64,000 bases of DNA from the NCBI RefSeq assembly GCF_024713945.1, contig NC_134685.1:744001-808000 (forward strand), in the 5' to 3' direction. This document shows, one piece after another, positions 22,660-35,940 of this stretch. Source of the DNA: Dermatophagoides farinae (lineage: Eukaryota; Arthropoda; Arachnida; Sarcoptiformes; Pyroglyphidae). The position numbers and the translations under genes are program-made. The first letter of the stretch is position 1; each line of letters begins with the position of its first letter. A model generated the notes under the pieces. It was not told the origin of the DNA. It ran no database searches and saw nothing but the letters and a program-made list of their open reading frames with translations.

Positions 22660-22675
22660 TCGCCACCTAGCGGCC
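22660..22675 (-). promoter_or_regulatory. CTCF-like motif, site B
   Basis: The minus strand reads GGCCGCTAGGTGGCGA, an excellent match to the CTCF core (CCGCTAGGTGGC). It lies about 500 bp upstream of the Rab-like start, in the same orientation as site A. Confidence 0.45.
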
Positions 22676-22988
22676 ATGAGCATATGAAAACACGTTTTTT
22701 TTCGGATACTGGCGCCAAAATCAATAAATTGATTCTGTTGACGTTTTTTTTCCATGCTTTGCAAATAAAGTGCGGTTTTTTTTTTAATTACAAAACAAAC
22801 CCAAAACCAAAGGTTTTTTTTTATTTACCAGAAAAAAAAGTTATTACCACCACCACCACACCACAAAACAAAGAACAAAAAAAATTTACAAAAAAAGCAA
22901 ATTAAAAAACAAAAAGAAAAAATCAAAATGAGAAATGCTTGTCCCAACCCAAATGTTTTTTTTTTTGACCAACGCTCGAAATTTTTTT

Positions 22989-24269
<1,281 letters not shown>

Positions 24270-24644
24270 ATGGCACCACCAAGTACTGGAAAAGCGGTAA
24301 AAAAATCTGGTAAAGCCCAGAAATCTGTTCGTGTATCGGATAAAAAGAAAAAACATCGCCGCCGTAAAGAATCATTCTCAATCTATATCTATAAAGTATT
24401 GAAACAAGTACATCCAGATACTGGAATATCATCCAAAGCAATGTCTATTATGAATTCATTTGTGAATGATATTTTTGAACGTATAGCTGCTGAAGCATCA
24501 AGATTATCACATTATAATAAACGTACCACAATTACAAGTCGAGAAGTACAGACTGCTGTACGTCTTTTATTGCCTGGTGAATTGGCCAAACATGCTGTAT
24601 CCGAAGGTACAAAAGCTGTAACCAAATATACATCAAGTAAATAA
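24270..24644 (+). CDS. H2B: Histone H2B
   Basis: Core nucleosome histone H2B, 124 aa, intronless. The N-terminal tail is Lys-rich ([12 protein letters not shown], then [12 protein letters not shown]). The histone fold is near-canonical: [56 protein letters not shown]. The C-terminus keeps the conserved ubiquitin-acceptor lysine in AVTKYTSSK. The 3' flank shows no SLBP stem-loop but does have AATAAA at 24876-24881, so a polyadenylated mRNA is likely. It is paired head-to-head with H3 and convergent with IFT81. Confidence 0.95.
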   Translation: MAPPSTGKAVKKSGKAQKSVRVSDKKKKHRRRKESFSIYIYKVLKQVHPDTGISSKAMSIMNSFVNDIFERIAAEASRLSHYNKRTTITSREVQTAVRLLLPGELAKHAVSEGTKAVTKYTSSK

Positions 24645-25077
24645 GAAACCAAGACAAATCGATATTGATCATCTACGGCTAAATGAATAGGATCTTTGAA
24701 TTTAATTTGATTCCTTTTTTTTGGACCATTTTGTTTAGTTTTTCTTTTTAACTTTCATGAAACACTATTATGTGTGTGTGTGTGGCTATTTAATATTCAT
24801 TATTATCCAATCCTCACTTTTTTTCTCTCATTTGATATATCTAATTACTACTTTTTTTCTTTTGATTAATTAAATAATAAATAAATGCAAATTTTCTCAT
24901 TTTAATCATTAGGTTTCAATGTCTTAAATTTTTTTTTTTTTGTTCGGTTCAAATCAAAATATATTAGAGATGTAAATTCCATTTGTTTTGCTGCTCAAAT
25001 TTTCTATATCCACCCGAAATAGTCATCGTTTGATGGAAATAGTGTGTGTAATTCAATTTCAAATTTCATTTTCCAAA
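24645..25077. other. 3' flanks of H2B and IFT81 (convergent)
   Basis: 433 bp of AT-rich sequence with a short (GT)n at about 24771-24784 and an AATAAA at 24876-24881 suited to H2B. No gene is seen. Confidence 0.55.
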
Positions 25078-27328
25078 CTAATCATCATTTAGAACTAAAT
25101 GATCTTTAATCATTATCATTGCATTGGATTGTTGGTTTTTTTGTTCCAATTTCTGTGCCAATAAACGTGATTTTGTTTCAAGTATTACACGTAGATCACG
25201 CCACATTTCCATTTGTTTTTTATAATATTGTTCTTTTTCTTTCCATTCAATTTCATGTCGGCGAAGATTTTCCTGTAATTTTTGTTCAGAATCAATTTCC
25301 ATTTTTAATTGTTCAATTAATCGATTAGATTTATCCATTCCAAGTAATTCTTTTTGTTCAATTTGTAATGCTAATAATCTGGTTTGAATTTCAAATTGTT
25401 CAGCAATCAAATCATCACGTTCACCAATAAGTCTTTCGAATTCAGATTCACGTCTACTGAGTTCGGCTTCTAAACCAGCTGCAGCTGAATCATATAGACG
25501 TTTTTTCATATCAAATTCAGATTCAGCTTCATTCAATTCTTCTTTCAATATTCTAACCTCTTTGGTTACATCGACCAAAGATGATTTGATTTGTTCTAAT
25601 CGATCCTGAAAATTATCCACTTGTCTATTGATCTCTTCATAATTTAATTGTTCTTTGTCATTATCATCATCGATATTATTATCTTCATCATCATCCAAAG
25701 CATTGAGGGTGGATTCTTTCATTTGAAAATAACCTTCTAATCCAATGGTTTCTTCACTTTCTTGTATCTCTTCCAATGTTTCTTTCTCCTGTTGTCTTAG
25801 TGACCGAAGTTTCGATTGTAATTCATCAATATCACCACTTATACGGCTTAATTCTTCTTTCATTTCATTCATTTCGGTTTCACGACGTGAAATTTTTTCA
25901 ATATATAATTTCAACTATCCATGGGGCAAAGAAACAAAAATTATGAACTGGCCACAGTTAACATATGATTATTTAGAAAAACTTACAGCATCACCACGTA
26001 AAGTTGATTCACCATCTACAGAGAATTTTGCACGTAAATCTTCCAATTCAGCCTGTTGCGTGGCCAATTGATGTTCCAATTGTTCACATTGTTTGATTGC
26101 ATCTTCTTTTTTCTTGGCCACAACCTGTGCATTCTGTCGATAATGTGAAAGTCGATCCTCTTCACTCTGTTTATCTAGTAATTTTTTCTCCACCAATTCA
26201 TTGATTTCATGTGTCAATACTTGTACCTGTGTTACGGTCCGTTGTAATTGTTCAGTAACATCTGAATCGGCATGTTGTTGTGTTTTTTCCATATCACGTA
26301 CCAATAATCGTAAATCGGTCAATTCATTTGGCAATACATCTTTGACCAATTTAGATTTAATATCAATCTCATCTTTATAGCGGTAAAGCATAACTTCTGG
26401 TGATTGTATTGATTCTTGCCAATCTTGAACATTCAATTCATTTAATTCTGTTTGTTGTTGTTCCAAATGTTTTTTAGCCATCACTATTCGTTCTTGTTGT
26501 TCACGTAATTGTCTTTGTAGTTTTTCATTCTCATGTCGTGCCATCACAAAGGCACGGACCGAATCGAATTTAATATTATGCACAGAATTCGAAGTTTCAA
26601 TCATATCCAAATTTACACGACGTTTTACAATGTCTAATTTGTTTTTGATTTGATCTTTTTCCAATTCCATGGTTTTGATATCTTTTTGAAGTTCAATAAT
26701 TGAATCGATAGATTTTTTTTGCATTTCATGTGAACTATGAATTCGTTTGAATTCATCGATTAGATTCAGATATTGTTGATATAATATCATGACATCTTGA
26801 TCACCTTCCACATCAGGTGATAATTCAATTTTGACTAGAAAATGTGCAAGATATGCACGTTTTTTTAGCAACGGTAATCGTCTTAAAAGCCATTCAATAA
26901 TATTGGTCAAAAGATCTTTATCGGCCATTATTAGATTTTTACGAAATTCAACGCTACAACAACGAAATTTGAATTTTTTTTTGTATTCAAATTTTCTGAC
27001 ATTTATATATGATATGATACTCACGGATTACTATGAGATGATGGTGGTGAATATTTAAATATTCGTAATGTATCCAAAATGGTGGCTACAATATCTTCAA
27101 TATTACCAACACGAATGAATGGTAAATTCAACTACATGAAACAACTTTTTAATTATCCATTACAAACTCCAGAAAAAAAACGCATACCTTTGGATCGATA
27201 ACATTGAAAATTTGTATCAAAAGATCAAGACGTTGTTCTTCACGTAGATTATCATATGAAATGAGATTTAAATTCTGATTAAATGGTGGTTGATTTAATT
27301 CATCGATTACAAATTTTATTTGATCCAT
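25078..27328 (-). CDS. IFT81: Intraflagellar transport protein 81
   Basis: IFT-B complex subunit that, with IFT74, binds tubulin cargo during cilium assembly. Four exons: 27328-27188, 27131-27025, 26953-25987 and 25914-25078, exactly 683 aa (human about 676). The N-terminal calponin-homology-like domain starts MDQIKFVIDELNQPPF and contains LISYDNL and KKRAYLAHFLVKIELSP. The rest is coiled coil with family blocks ELDLRLLVRDMEK-like (seen as ELTDLRLLVRDMEK), INELVEKKLL, LSHYRQNAQVVAKKKE and LYDSAAAGLEAELSRRE, ending with MEMWRDLRVILETK. An acidic Asp/Asn insert lies near residue 470. The next coding gene downstream is the convergent H2B. In an animal group with non-flagellate sperm the likely use is sensory cilia (inference). 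Confidence 0.93.
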
Positions 27329-27873
27329 TATGGTTTTCACTAAATTTTATTGTTTTTCAATTTTCGAAAACAAAAAAAAAATTTGAATAAAAAACAGACA
27401 CACACAGACAAACAAAACAATCGAACGCGCGGTTGTCATGGTAATAAAATAGTCCACATATAACGTTTTAGGTTTTGATTCGAATTTTTTTTTTGTTTCT
27501 CACAATTTTCAAGAATTTTAATTTTTTAATAATAATAATAAAATAATCTTTCCATTTGACAATAATGTTTAAAAAAAAATACAATTAAAAATCACTGTGA
27601 TGTGAACATATGATGATGATGATGATTTGTGCACAATAATAATAATAATAAAAACAACAACAACAACAATGATAAAAAAAATTCCTATAAGATTCGAATA
27701 CAATAACAACAACAACAACAACAACAATGATAAAAAGTAAAATAATTGAAATTATTAACCCCTAACGACTAATCAATAATATTACACAAACATTGGATGA
27801 TGTGATGTGTGTGTGGGTGATGATGATGATTATTGCAATAATGAATGAATGAATGAATGATGAACGCTGTTTA
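27329..27873. other. Spacer between myosin V and IFT81
   Basis: 545 bp between the myosin V stop and the IFT81 start on the same strand. Contains (ATG)n, (TAA)n, two (CAA)n tracts and (GAAT)n. No gene is seen; the IFT81 promoter must lie here or in the myosin V 3' end. Confidence 0.55.
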
Positions 27874-30800
27874 TTAAATCTTTTCTAGAAATCTTTCCAA
27901 TCTTTGTAAACTGATTGGTATATCAATCTTTTGTAAATCACAAGTCAAATCTGTAGCTTGTAATGGTGAAATGTTATTGTCAAAATTTTTATCAATAAAT
28001 GGAATGTATAATGGAAATTCACGTGCCGTATTCATCAGATATGATGTTGATGTTTCAGTTTGTGTTGTGCCACCTGTGTGTTTACAGAATACAGAATAAA
28101 ATGAATGAATGAATGAATGAATATTTTGATTCACACAACCACCAATAATACTTACCATCTTTTAATAAACGTTGTTCTTGTAATTCTTTATTAAGATTTT
28201 TAATAAAATTTCTCGATATATGTTCCTCATCCGATGGTGTATACATGTTGATTATTTTGATTATTTGTGGTATACTATAGAATTCAATTGTTTTGGAATT
28301 AGATTTAGAACAAAACAAAAAACTCAACACAAATACACTTACGATAATGATTGTGTTGTGAATACAATCGCTGGTATTTGTTTTTCCGTTTTGGTTGAAA
28401 TCAACAATTTGGTAGCCTGCAATATTGGATCCATTTGTGATTTAACCTCGTCCCAATTCATGATTTTATTTTCACGTAAAAATTGTTCAAACAATGATAC
28501 ATTGTAAATGATTTCAATGGCACGTTCATTTGTACATAAATCTTTACGCATCATTAGATTATTTAAAGCGGTCATTCCAATAAAATAGAAAATCTAAATG
28601 AAAAAAAAATTGATTGTTGTGTGACAAATAATAACAAAAAAAATCACGTGATTTACCTGTTTGAAAAATTGATAGATAAAATGTTCATCTAAACGATGTA
28701 GCCGAAATATTGCCTGCATATTAGATAGCTCTTTAAACAGTGTATGAATTTCACGTTCCGTTGGTGATGGTGGCCCAGAATCTGGATCAGAATTTTCATC
28801 ACGTCTTTTTATAATGGAAATTTCAAGAATTAAAACAAAAAAAAGAAAGACTAGCTTGAAACACTCACTTTTGTCTCAATGACATTCCAGACAATTCTTG
28901 ATGTTCCAATATAGCGGCTACAGTTAATGATAGAATTCTATCTTCAAAAATTTTGATTATTTCTGCAGAAAAAAAAGAATAACGGGAAAAAAATTTAAAC
29001 AAAAAAAAATTCAAAATTCAATTTCAATTATATAACACTTACTAAAATACATATAGACCATTAATTCATTTAGATATTTAATGTATTCAGTTAGATCAAA
29101 ATTTTTCAATGATTGAACATAATCACGATCATAATCAGATTCAATTGCTTCATCTGTTTCATTTGGTTCACAATCGGCATCAATAGTTTGGCCACCATTA
29201 ATAGTTTTTGTTTTTTTTTGTTCTTTATTTTCATCATTAAAACCAGAATCAATATTGTCCATTGTTTTTGTTTGTGAATTTTTTGTTTGTTCAGCATCTT
29301 GTTCGGCCACTTCAAAGTAGTATTCTAATTATTTATAATTACAATGGAATGGAAACAAAAAAAAAAGAATTATTATCCATCAAATTTGCATTTGTTTGTT
29401 TGTTTGTTTGTTCATTTCATTCACCTGAATAGTATTTAATTAAAATGGCAATTTTAAACGTTGTCGATAATAAATGGACTAGAATTTCTGTTTGATTTTT
29501 CGATGCTGCTAATGATGATTTTTTCTTGATCCATGTAATCACATTGAACATAAAATCTTGTGCCTATGAAAAATGAAATTTTTTTTTTTAATGAAGAAAA
29601 AAAAATTCATAACATTCATTCATTTCATTTTAGAAAACAAACCATTTTTTCATAATCAATCTTATCGGCATAACGAACACACATATAGATAATGAATGCA
29701 ATCGTATGTGAATGACATTGACTTGCATAATTCATATTGGTTGGATCAAAGTCTTTTTTTTTGGGGGGGGGGGAGTTGGAATAAATAAAAAAAGTCAAGA
29801 AAAAAAATAAGAAAAAAATACATTTGTAGATCGTTTTTGTTTCGTTTCAAATCAAATGAATAATAAAATTTCGATCCAATCAATGTTAAAAATGAAAATT
29901 TTTATACCATAAAACAGGATTCGATTTATCATTGAACTATCTTTGGCAAAAAATTTAAACATTCCAAGTAAACTTTTCGTCTCATCACAATTATAATCAA
30001 CGTTTGTATTGATAGCTAAATTATTTCCATCCATATTTGAATGACCAGGTACGATTGACGACGACAACAATAGTGGTTTATTTGAATATTTCAAGTATAA
30101 ATTTTGATTACTATTTAGATCAATCAACGAAAAAAAATAAGAAATTAGTTTTCACATGAAATGCATTTTCAATTCAAACTTTGAACTTACTTTAATTTTC
30201 GTATCATTTCATCTTTAATGGCAATTTGTTCATCCAATTTGGCAAATAAATTTTTATATGTAGCGACTAGATCTTCTTGGTGTTTGGCTTTTTGATTCGG
30301 TTCACCATTGAATGTAGTAAGATGATCTTCCATCAATATTACACGTTTAAGATCGGCACGTTCTTTTTTATAACGAACCAATTCATTCTGTAATTCTTCA
30401 AATTGTTCCGATAATAATGATGCAGCAGCGGTTGGAACTTTATCATCAATCGTTTTTGCTATTTGTTCACGTAGTTTTTGATTTTCAATCAACAATTTTT
30501 TCATCTCTTGTTCCAATTCTGTACATTGCATCATGATTGAAATACGATCCAGATTGGAATCAAAATCTTCTTGTCTATCGGATTGCAATGAATTTGTATT
30601 GGTTTCTTCATCGCCATTAAAACGATTCAACAATCGTTGATTGACAGATCGTTGCTGTTCAACTGTTGCTATCTGTTTTCCTTCAAGATCCATATATCTG
30701 GATAGCAGCTGTTGTTTTGATGTTTTCTCCTCTTCACATTGGGCAATCAAAATTCGTCGTTCACGTTCAAATTCTTCACGAAGTTCATGTTCACGTTTTT

Positions 30801-33800
30801 GGATTGCTTCATCAATTTTTTCAATATTATCAGCCATTTGTTTTTTATCATTTAGAGTTTCACGAATTCTTTCTTCCAATTCAGATTTTGTCTCCTCCAA
30901 GCGTAAAACTTTTTGTTCCAATTCTTTATTCACTGTAATCAATTTTTCAATTTGTGATTGATAATTTTGTGCCTGTAAATGATCTTGACGTTGTCGTGTT
31001 TTTATTTCGGTCAATTCCATTCCCATTTGTTCCATTTCATGACGTAAAGTAGTGTAACGACCTTCAGTCAATTTTAATAATCGATTCTCTTCAATCAAAT
31101 CATCAATACGTTCCTGTAAGGTCATAATCTTTTTCTCCAGACCTTTATTGAGATTTGTGACATGTTCAACACTACGTGCTTCGATTCGTAATCGACGATA
31201 TTCTTTTTTGGCCAAAAATCTTCTCACACAAGATTGAGCAATGATAATCTTTTTTCTTGTGTCTCGGTACTGTTTTTGTACCCAATAACCACGCCAATAT
31301 CGTTGTATGGTGATAGCGGCACGATTCTGGCGCATATTTTCATAACGTTTACGTGCCAAATATGCACGTCCTCTAGTTTGTAAAGCCATAATACTTTTTC
31401 GTATAGTTTGATAACGACATTGTTGAACATTTCTTCGCCAATGTTTCTGTATAATGGTGGCCGCTTTAGTTTGACGAAGATGTTGATAATAGCGGCGTGC
31501 AAGCCAACCACGGCCATATTTTTGTATGGCAACCGCAGCTTGTCGTATACGTTGATAACGTTTTCCGTTGTAACCAACCACGAATCATTTTCTGTATAAG
31601 TATGGAACATTCTCTAAGTTTCTGTGATCGTATCCTTTCCAACAGAGCCACCTGACCAGGTCGAAAAAATATTTTTGTCTTACCAAATTGATATGGTTTT
31701 CTTTCCGCTTGTTGTTGCTGTTGTTGTTGCTCTGTAGTTGTTTTTTGTTGTTCATTTGAACTATCACTTAGATTGAAATGCGAATAGATTTTATCCTCTG
31801 TATAAGTGAAATGGAAAAAATTGCAAGTCATTCAAAAAAAATGATGATTCGAATCAACAACAAACTTACCATAAACAATTTTTACGATATCTTCACAAAT
31901 GGCACGAATTTCAACGGCAAAACTAGAACCGGCACGTACTAATTTTCTTGGAGTTGGTTTTGGTACATTTTTTGCATCAGTCGATTTTGTTTTAGTCGGC
32001 GTAGTAATGGCATGACAGCAACCAACACGTAATACACGATAACGATTTGCAAAATCCTGATATGACCATCTTGATGGATAACCATTTGAACTGATACGAA
32101 TGGTTTCCAATACACCACATGCACGTAATTGTTGTACAGCACGTATATTATTAAATTCAAATGCTGCTTTATTGTCATTTGGTTTTATACAACGAACATA
32201 ATGTGGTTCAGTGGAATTAAGAATCTTCATCAATGCTTCCAATGATTCACGGAATTGAAATCCAATTGTTGCTTTGGCTTTCTTTTTCTGTCGTCGTTGA
32301 TCAGATTGTGGCATACTAACACGTATCTTACCACCAGCACCTTTGGTTGATGGTGGTGTTTGTACAATTTTATCATCCATAAATAAACATTCAACAACCG
32401 ATGAACGTTTAAGTAGATCAATCTGTTCTTCCCATATTGTGTCACGATTTTTTTCCAAAAAACCATCAACATTATATGTAACAACATCGGCAAAATGTTC
32501 AATAATAAATGATGTTTGAAAATTAAATTTTGGTTTTTTAAAAACATCGCCAACAGTAATTTGTTTATATAGTTTTGAACACCATGTACGATCATTACCT
32601 TGTGGCATACGACATTCTTCATCTAGTAAACATAAAATACCGATTGGTTTTGATTCAATCAGATCAATTACTGGTTGATTATCGGTGAATGTAATAAATT
32701 GCCAATCAATACCTTCACGTACATATTCATCTTGTTCTAATTTGAATACATGCCAATTAAATTGTTGTTGTAGTACTTCATTAGCATAATTGATACAAAA
32801 TTGTTCAAATGAATTATTTTCAAAATGTTCAAAACCATAAATATCCAATACACCAATGAATTGATATTCTTTCACTATTGATTGTTGTGTTGATATTGGT
32901 CCCAATGATTGATTGATCATCGATACAATCCATAGGAATAATTTTTCATAAATAAATTTCAATAATGCTTCCAAACCATATTGTGCCATTTGTGCATTCA
33001 ATGGTGTTGCAATTATTTCATGGCCACCGGTTTTCAACAGACGACTAGTCAACCATTTCAATGTTGATGATTCATTCAAATCTAATAGACGACAAAATGT
33101 TTGCAATGAATCCAATGATTCACGATTAGCCAATGTACAGCTTTCATCATCATCTTGTTGTCTACGTTGAAACATAATATTACCACCATGCAATATGGCA
33201 GCAATTACAGCGAATAATTTATCACGTTGTTTCGCGCTAAAACCAAGTGTATCTAATGCTTCTAAAAATCTTGTCATATCATCATATGCGGTTGGTTCAT
33301 TTGAACCAAGATAAACAAATTGTCGTTGATCATTCGATAATCCAAGATAATCTAATCGGTTCTGGTTGGCATATGAACATAGCTGATAGAAAATGTGAAA
33401 ATTTCTTTCACCAACACCTTGATAAGTGACACGTGATTTTTCCAATAAATATGTACGCATATTACCGCCCATTATATGACGATTACGACGATCAAACAAT
33501 ATTTGAATGTATTTACCGAATCTCGATGAATTATCATTACGAACGGTTTTTGCATTACCAATTGCTTCCATTATTGGATTCGATGCCAGTACACGTGTTT
33601 CAATATTGGAATCTGAACCAGCTATGGATGCAAAATAACGCATGGCAAATTTTGCCGACACTGTTTTACCTGCACCACTTTCGCCAGACACAATAACCGA
33701 TTGATTAATATTATTACGTTCTAATTTAGTGAATGCATCTTCGGCGACAGCATAAATATGTGGATCCATTTGTGCTAGATTCGCCAGATTCGTATGATAC

Positions 33801-34320
33801 ATTTGTATCGTATCTTCGCCATATATTTCGAGATCAGTAAACGGATTTATGGCAACCAATACAATACCACACCATGTGTAGATTTGTTGATGTTTTAAAA
33901 AACGTATCCTCAAATTATAAAGTACAGATGGTTCATGTAAATACGAAAGACATGTTAAATCATTCGATCCAATCAGTATGTCTGGATTTCTTAATGGTGG
34001 CAGATCTTTTAGTAAATCTTTTATTGTCAATGTTTTTTCTTTGAAATTTTCATCATCCTTATCATCCACATCCGCATCAATTTTATTATCACCATATCCA
34101 CCATCATTACCATAATATGGTATCAATAATAAATGACCAGAATTTTTATCAAAATTTTCTTTTATCTCAGCACAATACCAAACATCGGTTGGATGTTTGA
34201 TCCAAACACGTGTTCCCTTTGTAATATGAACAAAACAAAATTTAAAATTACCCGTTAAATATCAAAACAAAAAATAACACATACCTTTGTATAAAGCTCA
34301 GGATACACGGTTGTTCCCAT
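27874..34320 (-). CDS. MYO5: Unconventional myosin V heavy chain (one apparent extra base)
   Basis: Actin-based processive motor carrying organelles and vesicles. Twelve exons: 34320-34285, 34216-31870, 31797-30191, 30110-29908, 29752-29643, 29563-29425, 29324-29043, 28962-28869, 28804-28657, 28593-28343, 28274-28156 and 28073-27874. They sum to 1844 aa after removing one extra base; human MYO5A is about 1855. The SH3-like start ([18 protein letters not shown]) leads into the motor with P-loop GESGAGKT, switch [11 protein letters not shown] and switch [10 protein letters not shown]. Six IQ motifs follow (the first [11 protein letters not shown]), then coiled coil and the globular DIL-type tail ([35 protein letters not shown]). 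The frame breaks between IQ1 and IQ2 in an A4 run at 31561-31564 (minus strand). A motor-domain insert is Asp-rich. Confidence 0.95.
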
Positions 34321-35910
34321 TTTTTTTAGGATTCGTTTCGTATCAATCAATAAATTGTTTTACACCACCAATAGCAATGTTTTTTGTTGTTGTTGTTGTT
34401 GTTGAATTTAATGTTCGAATTGAATCTGTCAAATAAAATGAAAAATTATTATGAAATCAAACAAACACACACACACACACGCACAAATCATTAGAAAAAA
34501 AACAAAAAAAAATTAGGTCGATTAAAACTAAATCAAATCGACGACCACAACGATTTTTGTTACATAAAACGGATGCTGAAACAAGTAATCAATGAATAGA
34601 AGAAAAAAAATGAAGTGAAAGAGATAAAGCCAACACTCACACACACAAACATCATTTTCAATGAAAAACAAAACAAAAAAAAAATCAAAAATATCGACAT
34701 GGAATTATTTCAGTGGCGCTGACACACACATGTTTGTGTGGGTGTCTTTTTCATCATTATCAAGCGACACAACAACAACAACAACAACAACAAAAACGAA
34801 ATCGTAAAGGAAATTGTTATTCAGACAACTAAAAGAAACAAAAAATGTTTCGTATTCATAATGAGATTATTGTTTGTGTTTTTTTTTTCAATGGATATAA
34901 CAATTAATTATCATTTTTACAATATAAAAGCACAAGAGCAATACAAACACAACACAACGCACGCACGCACACACACTTGAAAAAAAAACAACAAACAGAA
35001 TTTTCATGGATAATAATGTGGTTTTTAGATAATGATGTAATTATGTAAAATAAAAATAGGGTTGCTGATGAAACAATTCGTAAAAGATCAATGGAATGGA
35101 ACAAAACAAAAAAAAACCTTTCTCACACATTGAAATGTCAGTAGAAAGAATTGTTCATGATTCATTGTCAGTTTGTAATGATAAAAAAAATCTGTTTTTT
35201 ACATTTTAAAAAATATGTGTTTGTGAGTGTTGAATTTAATTTCGTCCTATGAATATGTGTGTGTGCGTGTAGCAGTAGCAGTAGCAAATCATCAGGTTTG
35301 CATTTGTTTTTTATTTTCATCATTCATTGATCGAATTTTTTTTTTGTTTTCATGAAAAATCAATTTCGATTACAAATAATGGGAAAAAAATTGGACAATT
35401 AACACCTCTACACACGCACACACACACAATGTTTAATAGGTAGAAACAATAAAAAAAATCACACGCACATTATCATTGATTAATTAATCTACATTTCATC
35501 GATTGATTGATTTCAATTAATCGATAATGTGAATTTTAATCAAGCACATATTGATTTGAGAAAAAAAGCTGAAAATTTGAAAAAAAACATTCTCACCCCA
35601 ATAGCCAAGAGAAAAATTCCAATTTGTAAGAATACAAAAATCTTTGACAACAACAATTTACAACAAAAAAAAACACATGGACGAATGACATAATCATCAT
35701 CATCATAATCGTTGTAGGTTGTCATAAACCAATGGATAGGTTAATGATCTTGATTTTTTTCTTTCTACCATACAACCACTATTATTATCATCATCATCAT
35801 CATTATTTACCATATAAAATACAATGCATTTCTATTTCTATTTGGTTATTACCTTTGAACATCGTTGATGATTATCATTATCGTGTGCATGTGTGTGTGT
35901 GTGGAGGTGA

Positions 35911-35940
35911 ACCCACCTCACCTCACCTAACCTAACCTCA
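35911..35940. repeat. Short CCTCA/CCTAA telomere-like tract
   Basis: About 30 bp of CCTCA and CCTAA units (CACCTCACCTCACCTAACCT and on), resembling the TTAGG-type tract in SPTLC2 but shorter and more degenerate. Confidence 0.5.

Larger units (their letters stand above)
22165..22988. other. Spacer between the Rab-like gene and histone H3
   Basis: About 820 bp of 5' flank for the Rab-like gene and 3' flank for H3. It includes a CA tract (about 22311-22326), a palindromic GGCCCTTAAAGGCC near 22281, a CTCF-like motif (22660), and two GGCGC/T-rich-flank motifs of E2F type. I looked for the histone GGCTCTTTTCAGAGCC stem-loop downstream of H3 and did not find it. Confidence 0.5.
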
